The notes below the pieces were generated by a model. That model saw only the letters and a list, made by a program, of their open reading frames with translations, was not told the origin of the DNA and made no database searches. Source: Phoronis australis (lineage: Eukaryota; Phoronida; Phoronidae). From it: DNA of 41,326 bases. Shown here in pieces: positions 32,331-41,326 of this stretch (the first letter of the stretch is position 1; every line of letters starts with the position of its first letter). The DNA lies in assembly GCA_002633005.1 (NCBI GenBank), contig NMRA01000015.1, forward strand, positions 917,235 to 958,560, in the 5' to 3' direction. The position numbers and the translations under genes are program-made.

Positions 32331-35300
32331 TCTGAAGGTATACATATGAAAGGTGACACCAAGCCGTGAAGTGGTTCTCTTTAACTTCGTATTTATATTT
32401 GAAGAAATAAGAAGTTATCACGGACTTGTATAAAGTACAAGGCACCACGATGGACACAGCCTGCTCCTCTATTTTATGTGGTTCTGTTTTACCACCCATA
32501 TACCCAGAGAACTCTGTACCATATACCCAATGGGAAACATATATTTTATGTTCGACATGTCTCCTGCAATAATATGAGTGCACTCTAAAAACTGTTTCCG
32601 GAGATGTTAGGAGACTGGATGTAAGCGAAGTTACACTATGGGCTAAAAAGACACTTGTGCCACCTGAGAAGCGTAACAATTATTTAAGTCTTTATCGATG
32701 ACATGTCCAACATAATCGTTTCTATTGCTCTCCTATTGATGGTATATTGACAACAAGTTGCTGTGATTACATAATAATTACCAATCAATTTATTCGCTAA
32801 TTATTTCAGCTGGGCTCAAATCGATCTATTTGTTTTCTTTTAAGGTTACGCAGATAATTGTTGGTTCAAGGTTGTGTATTCAGCCACATTTCTGTAAAAC
32901 TATAGAAACTGATTCTAGAAAAGTACATATTTTCAGAAAGTAGAAGGCATGGAGATTTTAATTTTTAAATTCATACCAAACTGTAATTGGGTAACGTGAC
33001 CATCTCTTTTTAATAAAATATCCACAAAATGTCAGTAACATAGTCGAATTTTATTTGACATAAATGTTCAAGATGGAATCTTAAAAAAACTGTTACAGTT
33101 TTCACCTTTTTCTAGAGTCTAACTTAAACTTAAAGGACAATTTTGATTGGTATTGATAACAAAATGAGTACATGGTTCTGTTAAAGGTGGAATATTTACA
33201 ATGTATAATGTACTAAAGAGTTGATTGAAAACGTGAAAATTAAATTGTTTAACCTCATCGTTTTACGGCCGAAAAACGCATATCGGGAATTATTTTTAGA
33301 TGGGATGGACTTTTTTCAACTTTAAGCTTTGATCAGATCTATAAAACAAGAAAATCCGCTGTGTTTTTGTAGTTTTAGTGGAAATCGTTCATGTCTGCCA
33401 GGCATTTGCTAACATCAACGTCAGTGCCCTTACTGGTTAAATACGCTCGTCAGCAGACTGTTCCAGGTCATGTAGTGAGAGCATAGTTTGAAAACACATT
33501 TTGGCTTAACTGGCTTAGTTTGCATTAACATTCGTTCCAGGAATTTTTGATTGAAATAACTAAGTGAAAAGGGTATCTTTAATTTTCAAGAAATACAAAA
33601 CCAGTAACTTAGTTATGGCAATGGAACTGGTAGCAAATAATACAAATTAAAATTCTTTTTCTTTTTCGATCAGACTGTTGGCGATTGCGTGAAGTTGTAC
33701 CACAACGTCGATGTATGCAAATAGCACAGACTCTAACTTAACGGTTCAATGTCACCACGTCGTTTGAAACAGTATGCCTACCCTCCCAACATAAAACAAA
33801 CTGTTAAATCAAAATTGTAACATAACAACCTGTGGCGGAGATAACAGTTAGCTGTTACATTCAGTTAATTGGTCGACGTATTCACACCTGAGAAACACAC
33901 AAATACGTGTTGACTTAGATTAACTCTGCCTTCCATATACACTATAATGGGTCGACTCAAATTCAAAACCACACGTGAATACGCTAACCAATGCACATAT
34001 TTGACTAGTCGGTGACATGAAAAACATATTTCATTCGACACAAACAAGTCAGCTAAGACGTGCTATCCACAAGAGAACCCAGTCGCGGCTCTATCGCACA
34101 TTCGTTTACATTCCAAACATGTGCTCTCTCTGGTCACAGACACTTTATTGCATGACGTCACGTAGGGATAAATATTACCTTTTCTTGTACATTGTTCATT
34201 GAAAGTGAATAATTTTCAAGCAGAACGTAGAGCAAATTTCAATATACATAAATGATTCGCTTCTGTGTGAGATTACGTAACCACGGAGGTGGTGTATTTA
34301 CTGAACGCAAATGAAAAATGTTACCGACTGCAAAAATCCCCGTTTGTAGACTATTTCACCTTGCTCAATTGACTGCAACGTTTGATTGTCCCACAGGCAC
34401 TGAGGCTGTTGCGTATAGGGTAATTAATACGCATTATTTGTCTGTCAAATTTAACAATACCCTTACATTCGGTTAATAATCCCACAGTATTCTGTTTTCT
34501 TTTCACAGTGTATCGATAGAAAGTAAAGCCTTCAACGCCTCTCTTCGGAAAGTTTGGAAAACAAACCGCGCGTGCTCACTTAACACGGTTTCGATAAAGA
34601 TTACAGCTTATAGGTGAAACCGACACCACGTCATTTCAATACACATTCAACGTCAAACTCAATATGCAATAGAACATATCTATATGTTATTAAAACTAGC
34701 GTATCTTTGTTTATACTAACGTGTTTAGTCTAGTTATCACTGAATGCTCTCAATTTGTATGAGAGATTCTTACGTAACCACATTGATTAGGAAAAACAAT
34801 GCCTGTTTGGATTTGAATAGTCTTTTGTTATTTCTCCTTAAATATTTAATGCAGCTACACGCCGTGTGGGTCTGGGAATGCCCGGGCCATTTTCAATGGA
34901 CTGTTTACCTTAAAGTACACTCTTTCACGTGATGTTGATGTGTTTTCAGTATACTTTACAACACCTGTTATAAGCGAGAATCAGATTCCGATATCGTACT
35001 GGTTTGGTCGTGCATGCGGGCTGTTTTCCTAATGCGACAATAGCACAAGGATAAAAGCATAGGACACAATTCACCTCAGGAATTCACAAATGTGACTATT
35101 GCGGGTGGACCGCACGCATCGCCTTTATTTATCATTTCATTTGTGTTACGAGATTCGCGTTTAGAATTGGGTCATAGTGAAGGCATAATTTGATACGAGT
35201 AAAACTGTGTAAATGGCACATTACGACAATAAAAAATAAAGATTTTGGCAACGTGGAATCAATTTTATAACTACTACCTGATGAAATGTGTTCCTGTGGA

Positions 35301-36678
35301 AATTTGATAGCTCAATACTTGATTCAGGGAACAAAGAGTACGACTCAGAGTTCTGGAAGGGGAACCACAACTGAAATGAGTGATTCCCGAGCAAATATAT
35401 GTGTCCCTGAGCGGCACGAGAAAAGATATTTCCTAAATAAAAACACGTACAGAACAGAGCTATTTTAATTGACCCATTTAGAGTCAAAATTTGAACGCTT
35501 TAATTTTTAGCCACATTGGCGCGATTTTATTGTGAACTCTGTGTTGTGAGGAGAGGAAATTTCACAGTGCGCATGCGTCTCTTTTGGATGCATACAAGTC
35601 TGAATATCTTTTCCCTGTCTTCTCCATTCTTGTTATCAGATTATCAGCATCTTTTCATTTTCTGATGATGTCCGTTCTCCAATTTCACTTGAAAGTTGCA
35701 TAATGTCCAGTCTCGTTCGCGTATGGTGATTCCTGGGCAATTCGTGTTTTAACGGAGAATTTGCTTATTATTAACAACAAAAAAGATAAAAATCAATTAG
35801 GCGTTACGGCAAAACTTTCCATGAACGAACGTTTCTCTTAGGAACTGTCAATAATGATCTCTGAAAGTTGTTCATGAATGAACAGGAGTGACCGCTCTGT
35901 TTCATCATGTCTTAACTATAATAACCCGGACGACGACATACTGCACGGATACATAAGCTGATACAGTGGGATCAGTTGGTCCCACATCCTCGGTCACTTT
36001 TCACAGTTACCAATGTATTAAGACATACACAAATACATAATACTATAAAATTTAGCCCGGAAATCGCAGTCAGCATTATATCCGGGCTTTAGGCAATGAG
36101 TAATAGGAATTTTGAACTGTTATCATTACATACAACAACAAGAGAAAAGAGAAAAGTGTAAAGTGACATAGATTTACAACAAATTAATACAAAAACAGAC
36201 TATGATAAACAAATGATGTGACAGATTTAAGAAGAATAAGATTAATTTCAACACTGAAATTACTAGAATCATTAATGAGGATACTGGCGTTGTCTCGGCC
36301 ACTTTTGTATTACTTAAATGAAACCGTTCCTCTGTGATCATGGGTCACGGATTAGTGCTTGTAATAGCAATAAAAACGATGGAACCACAGCGATGTAATT
36401 ATATTTATTATCTTTTTCACTGTTCATCGTTTATGATTAACAAACAAGTCAGCTTCATTACCTATTTTGCGACACCATCACATAACTTCTACAAGAGATT
36501 CAAATTACAAAAATATTGAAAGTTCTATTGTATGGTATTGAGTATTACAGTAAGACATTCCGTTTCACATTCCGTGTCGAATGTTTTCATTTACTCTGCA
36601 ATCACCACAATGTCGAGTTGTGAAAAACCCTATAGACCTGCGTTCTCCCCAAGAAGCGATCTTTACGCTGCTTACCTT
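32331..36678. other. Intergenic region, no gene seen
   Basis: Apart from a dispersed repeat copy at 32986 and a small hairpin at 36054-36088 (agcccgga / tccgggct around a 19-base loop), nothing is recognisable. Open frames of 60-120 codons on both strands have no family resemblance. Confidence 0.55.
32986..33121. repeat. Dispersed repeat family D, copy 3 (5' half)
   Basis: Starts aattgggtaacgtgaccat and continues through cgaattttatttgacataaatg to ctgttacagtttt, aligning with 17933-18070. The 3' half seen in copies 1 and 2 is absent. Confidence 0.7.
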
Positions 36679-36905
36679 CATGAAATTGGTCTCAATTTAT
36701 TCCTTAGTCTATACATGTAAGAAGCGATTTCTGGGTTTGTAGAGATCTCAGTTCGTTATTCCCGGGCGCATAAAATGACCTGTCGTGAACAGCTGACTGC
36801 TAGAGTCCGGTTTCAAGCAATAAAAAAGTGACAGTTTACTCTGGAAGCCCTTAAATTACTGCTAATTTGACAAAAGAACAATTTGAAGCCAATTTCATGA
36901 GACTA
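36679..36905 (+). mobile_element. Foldback/MITE-like repeat, family F, copy 3
   Basis: Inverted arms of about 28 bp: catgaaattggtctcaattt at 36679 and its imperfect complement ending in ccaatttcatg at about 36898. The internal cgcataaaatgacc and gtttcaagcaa are shared with the 3.8- and 9.0-kb copies. This is the most complete copy, about 225 bp, and has no coding capacity. Confidence 0.65.
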
Positions 36906-37063
36906 GGCAGTGGCGGATTTAGAGCGGGGCCATGGCCTCTCTAAAATTCTCTCAGATTCCATTTGGCAGTTCGGGAGTGCAAATGTGTGACGGTCAAAAT
37001 CTTGGCTAGTACTCTGCCGGTCAAAATCTTGGCTAGTANAATCTTGGATTCGCCCCTGCTAGG
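36903..37063. mobile_element. Short TIR element (151 bp), hAT/MITE-like
   Basis: Element 36908-37058 begins CAGTGGCGGATTTAG and ends with the near-complement, read inwards as CAGGGGCGAATCCAAG. ctagg flanks it on both sides (36903-36907 and 37059-37063). CAG-GGCG-AT termini are common in hAT-type non-autonomous elements, although those usually make 8-bp duplications. Inside, a 22-base segment containing ggtcaaaatcttggctagta is tandemly duplicated next to the N at 37039. Confidence 0.6.
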
Positions 37064-37223
37064 TGGCCTGAATCAAAAGAAGCTTTCCCTGATCAAGGCA
37101 GTTAATTTTTATTTTTAAAATTATAAACAGTGCATTTGATGAATTCAGAACAGAAATCCTTTTCCTAAGTCAACGAACAACGCATTTATTGTTATATAAA
37201 TTATATGTGTACATCTTAGGACA

Positions 37224-37303
37224 CCCCGTGTGGCACTGAACTCGCCCCGAAGCTCACTATGGACAAACCCCGTGTGGCACTGAACTCGCCGCGAAGCTCA
37301 CTT
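37224..37303. repeat. 44-bp tandem duplication
   Basis: ccccgtgtggcactgaactc and the following cgaagctcact occur at 37224-37259 and again at 37268-37303 with one or two differences. It is a simple local duplication with no other feature attached. Confidence 0.85.
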
Positions 37304-39280
37304 TGTAACTTACGCGTCTAGTGACACCTATTGACAGGTGTTCAAACAAGTCAAGGTTTGTCAGTTGAAACCTTTTCCGAGCATTTGAACATAGTTCTTT
37401 AATAGAGGAATTATCTACATCACAGAGACAAGGAGCCACAACGGTTCTGTCCAAGTTTACAAATGATGCTGAACTGCAGTCTCTAGATAACTGACGACCA
37501 ATATCATTACTAAACACTGATTATAAACTCTACTTATATTAGTTCCTACATCCCGTCTAAATATCACCCGAGTCAAACAGTTGTTCAAGGATGGTATACA
37601 AGGAGGGTGTATATAATTTACACTACGAACCAACAGAGAGTTGTCAATAGTGCCTTTCCTACAAATTCTTTTCCCATAGAAAGGGGAGTGAGACAAGGGT
37701 GATTCCTCGTCAGAAGGTCCATTGTTTTGCCAAGAAATATTGAATTTATGGCCAATTACATAATAAATTGCAATCTAATAAAAGGCATGCACGTTGAAAA
37801 TATGACGTAAAAATTGTTCAGTACGCAAATGGTGCTACCTTATTTCTACAAGATGTAACTTTTTAAATAAATTTTTAAAACAGTTGTCTGACATACAGCT
37901 ATATCGTTTTCATGAAACAAAATGTTTTTTATTGTAATATGACTAGTTAAGTCTTATATTTTAGTATATATAAAGTTTGATAGTTAGCGAAGATATCGCT
38001 AGGAACCTCAAGCAAACTTTGAGCTAACAGTTGTCCAATCTCAAGTAAAATTTCAACCAACCTCCGTCCAGCAAAGTTGTTATAACACCTTAATGGCAGC
38101 ACATGTCTGTTTACGCGGGCTACTCATTTGCGACAAAACTTATCGTTCTCAAGCATTTTTCAACGTACTTCATTAGACATATTCACATCGTCGCTATATG
38201 TTGTGTTTCTAAATAATTTGACCAAGCAATCACAGATGAGTTACTATACTGCGTGCGGAAAGTTCCACCGTCTCAGTGCCGGGGACGCGGCGAGAGACTA
38301 TCCCGAGTTCCCTTAGATCGAGCGATATAATTGCCTACCGTGGCCCTAGCCTGAAATTATTTGAAGCAGTTGAATTCTAAGTAAATTACACTTGTTTCAC
38401 AAGCTTTTTCTTGAGAGTATGCACTGAAATAGAACTATCAATTACGAAGCTAGATTTTACTAGATTTACTCAGAACCAGCGTGTTTTCAATACTAGCTCA
38501 GTCACGTTTCTCGTGGCCACCAGTTTGAGCGCCATCTATCATCTGACCTTTGTACTCGAACAGGTTCGCTGAAAATTCTTCCGCTTACAATAAGTAGATA
38601 ACAATCCAGTCTTCTTATCTTCAGCTTTTGACGTACTAGTAAGATTAAATTTGGTTTAAAAATTCTTTTAAGCTCAGAAAAATAGTTTGTTGACAAATTT
38701 ACAGATGATACTGCAAATTGCATAATTAATAAGTGCCGGATGTAAATAAAATCTGTTATGACAATAGTGATTGGCCAGTTTTTGCCACATTGTAAAATTT
38801 TACACAATCACTGTAGCTGTGACAAGATTATGGGACTTGCGTATGAAAAAAGTTCGAAAATACGGCTGTATTCGTGTGGTAATATCCACTTCATTTTGTT
38901 CCAAGTTGGTGAGTGGTGTTTTAAAATTTTTATCTGAAATTTATCGAAGTATTTTCTTATTCTTACTCCTTCATGATTTGGTTTCAGAACAAAACAAGCC
39001 ACATTGGAGCAGGTAGAACCTGACGACTTACTTTAAGACGGATTTTTGCGGACACAGTACTGGTAAGTGCAAAAAGTTTACGAACAAGTCAACTTGGCAA
39101 AATGCAACAGAACAGTTGTAATTTCCAAAAATAGCTACGGGTTAATATTTTGTTCAATTTGGTAGGTGACTCACCCTGACTACTCTGTATGTTAGTGAAA
39201 GTCTACTTATCTGGCGGAAATGTACGTGAGCAGCCCGTTTATAAAATTATTTTTCCTTAGTTTCCATACGGGATGCACTT
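37304..39280. other. Intergenic region, nothing recognised
   Basis: About 2 kb of AT-rich DNA with only short open frames lacking any conserved motif. No repeat or RNA gene is recognised. Confidence 0.5.
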
Positions 39281-39479
39281 GCCTAGACATAAGGCAATGA
39301 CCATCGCCTCTGTTGGCCCGAACCAGAAGCTATAGGTATTTATAACAACGTGACTCTGATGGTTTAGTCGGTGCGAGGCATAATTCGCCGTAAAGCTTCC
39401 GGCGTACAGAGCGCCTATAGCCTCTGCATCTTCTCTGGTTCGGGCCAACAGAGGCGATGGTCATTGCCTAGCCTAGACA
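39281..39479. mobile_element. Long-TIR palindromic element with 9-bp flanking duplication
   Basis: A perfect 33-bp inverted repeat lies at 39292-39324 and 39438-39470 (arm begins aggcaatgaccatcgcctct). It extends inwards to ctatagg/cctatag with one 11-bp gap. The 9-mer gcctagaca flanks it directly at 39281-39289 and 39471-39479. The structure of a 181-bp non-coding body, long termini and a 9-bp duplication resembles a Mutator-type or foldback MITE. Confidence 0.7.
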
Positions 39480-39540
39480 GTGCCATCGGTACCAGACCAC
39501 GTTGAACTGGGCCAGCACAGCTGGCACAGACGTAGGCAAC

Positions 39541-40651
39541 ACGTATCCCCATGGTTGGCTGGTTAGGGGCTACAATACTTTCCATCACTTTCTGTACTAA
39601 TTTCGTCCTGTGTATTTTAAAGTCACGATAGGTGAAATCCACTCTCCGATTAAGAGTTTTCATCTCGTCTAAAATACATTCTACACTTAAAACTATCACT
39701 TTAAAAAGCACTTACTTTCTTCAGTGATCTTTTCTGCTTCTACACATATCTTCAATGAAGCACAGGCAATTACATGCCAGAGGCATACAGGGGCAATAGT
39801 TCATCTCCACAAAAAGTTACGAATTTCAAAATTCAGGAAATAAAATCAAATGAATCGTGTCTATATGCACATGGAGTTATAATTAACGCATATCAGAAGT
39901 CTGGAGATGATTCGGTCAAGGTAATTTGAACAAATCAATGAAAATCTGTCGCGCTTTGCTCGAATTTCTCTTACTGGGTGCCATTTTGACGAATAAAAAG
40001 TCCAAGGGGCACAAATCTTACACATTTCACCTGATACCTTGCCATGTTATTTTGCATGTGTTGCGCGCCAGCATCACGCGCTTCGCTCAGTCTCATGCTA
40101 GCCTTTGCCTAACTCACGTAACTGAGTTAAAATACTTTGTGGTTATCGCGCATGCGGTGAAAAAGTTAACGGTGGCCAAAAAGTGGAGGTGGAATTCTTC
40201 GTCAAAGTTACCTTAATTGTCGTAGCTATACGTCATTGAAGATATGTGTAGAAGTAGGAAGGAACACTAAAGAAAGTAAGCACTTTTTTAAGTTATGGTT
40301 TTAAGTGTAGAATGTATTTTTGATAACTCTCAATCAGTGACCGGATTTGGCCTACCGCCCGTTTAAATTACACGCCACGAAATTCGTACAGAAAGCAATG
40401 GGAAGTATTGTAGCCCTAACCGGCCAACCGAGGGGCAACGTGGTGCCTAAATGAATCATAGCTACGAGAATTAAGGTGACTTTGGCGAAGAATTCCAACT
40501 CCACTTTTTTGGTCACAGTATTTCAACTGAGTCACGTGAGTTAGGCAAAGGCTAGCGCTTGACTGAGCGAACCGTGTGACCTGGTACGTGACACTTGCAA
40601 AATAGTATGGGAAGATGTTGGGTGCAATTTGTAAGATTTGCGTCCCTTGAA
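39541..40651. repeat. Complex inverted duplication (two segments, A and B)
   Basis: Segment A at 39541-39759 is repeated inverted at about 40234-40447 (shared landmarks cttcaatga, tacattctacactta, ctacaatact). Segment B at 40001-40230 is repeated inverted at 40458-40651 (shared ctagcctttgcctaactcac and ttaatt-gtagctat). Order on the + strand is A, B, inverted A, inverted B. The copies differ by substitutions and indels, so the duplication is old. Both B copies can be read as TRFAQS-ASLCLTHVT and one A copy as a 98-codon minus-strand frame, but indels break the others. Probably pieces of an unidentified repeat family. Confidence 0.7.
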
Positions 40652-40889
40652 CTCTTTCTTCATCAACAGGCGTGTATGTCTGTGGCATTCAGGGTCGATG
40701 TAATTGGCTTGTACGGACGGTGATCATCCCAAAGGGCCGTCATACGCTGGAAACTTTTCGGCTCATGCCTCACGATGACTAAACCATCTAAGTGTCATTA
40801 CTTTAATTACCTCTTGAGCATAGTGGGACACCTTAGGAGACAATTTATGTTATTAATTCCTTCGAACTTGAACAAATAATTACTCTGGA

Positions 40890-41326
40890 GTTCCGAATAG
40901 TAGTAGAGACAGCAATAATAGTATAGACTGGAAAATTTCACGATTTTTAATAATAGTAGAGACTCTAATAATAGTATAGACCCAACATTTTTGCCACCAG
41001 AAAAGTAGAATAATAGTATAGACCGGAAATTGTCAAAAAAAATTAATAATAGTATAGAATGGAATAATGGTATAGACGGCAAATTTGTGGAAATTTAAAC
41101 ATAGTATAGACTGGAATAATAATATTGGTTACAAATTTAGGTAAAATCTAATAACGTTAGAGAAGAGAATAATAATGCAAAACAGCAAATTCTTAGGAAT
41201 AATGGTATAGACGGGAAATTTGTGGAAAATTAAAAATAATATAGACTGGAATAATAACATTGATTACAAATTTGCGTAAAATGTAGTAACGGTAGATGGA
41301 AATAATAGGAAGTGCAAAATCTAATA
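40890..41326. repeat. AT-rich degenerate tandem repeat, continues past window end
   Basis: Irregular recurrence of aataatagtatagactggaa followed by an aaatt-rich spacer, spaced roughly 25-75 bases, at least eight times to the end of the window. The array is open-ended on the right. Confidence 0.8.

Noticed and set aside
36054-36088. GC stem agcccgga/tccgggct resembling a bacterial terminator
   Set aside because: Animal context, no T-run after the stem and no adjacent gene end.
39415-39711. 98-codon minus-strand frame with AYVCASCAGP
   Set aside because: It runs across the end of a TIR element into segment A, and the inverted copy of A is broken by indels.

Overview
The window looks like animal genomic DNA: AT-rich, mostly non-coding, with short exons joined by GT-AG introns, AATAAA signals and several degraded transposable elements. 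The coding signatures are metazoan. Repeat content and gene structure suggest a marine invertebrate, possibly a non-vertebrate deuterostome such as a hemichordate, but I cannot fix the species. The single N at 37039 points to a draft assembly.

Two protein-coding genes are supported, both on the + strand. (1) At 796-2954 lie the last two coding exons of a GLT8D1-like family 8 glycosyltransferase. Its 5' part lies left of the window, its last intron carries a 21-bp minisatellite, and AATAAA signals lie at 3437 and 3560. (2) At 18743-31032 lies a seven-exon Brachyury (T-box) gene that appears complete at about 400 codons. It has the full T-box DNA-binding domain, a WLLP motif and a C-terminal SPLTPP motif. 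All splice phases match. The protein is clearly Brachyury but more divergent than typical orthologues, especially at its N-terminus.

The rest is non-coding or mobile. 3.6-10.6 kb holds foldback or MITE-like fragments and nothing coding. About 10.6-13.35 kb holds a broken non-LTR retrotransposon (RT fragments and C-terminal tail). 13.4-17.9 kb is featureless to me. The Brachyury introns hold a dispersed repeat, a 71-bp tandem array with tRNA-promoter-like boxes, a dense cluster of GTGATAA and T-box half-sites in intron 5 (candidate enhancer), and a 481-bp TIR element with a perfect 9-bp target duplication. Downstream of the gene (31-41.3 kb) are a probable AT-rich 3'UTR or flank, another dispersed-repeat copy, two short TIR elements, a complex inverted duplication at 39.5-40.65 kb, and an AT-rich degenerate tandem repeat running off the end.

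The most interesting items are the divergent Brachyury with its two in-phase acceptors for the last exon, the intron-5 site cluster, and the two TIR elements with 9-bp duplications. I saw no CRISPR array, operon or other prokaryotic-type system.
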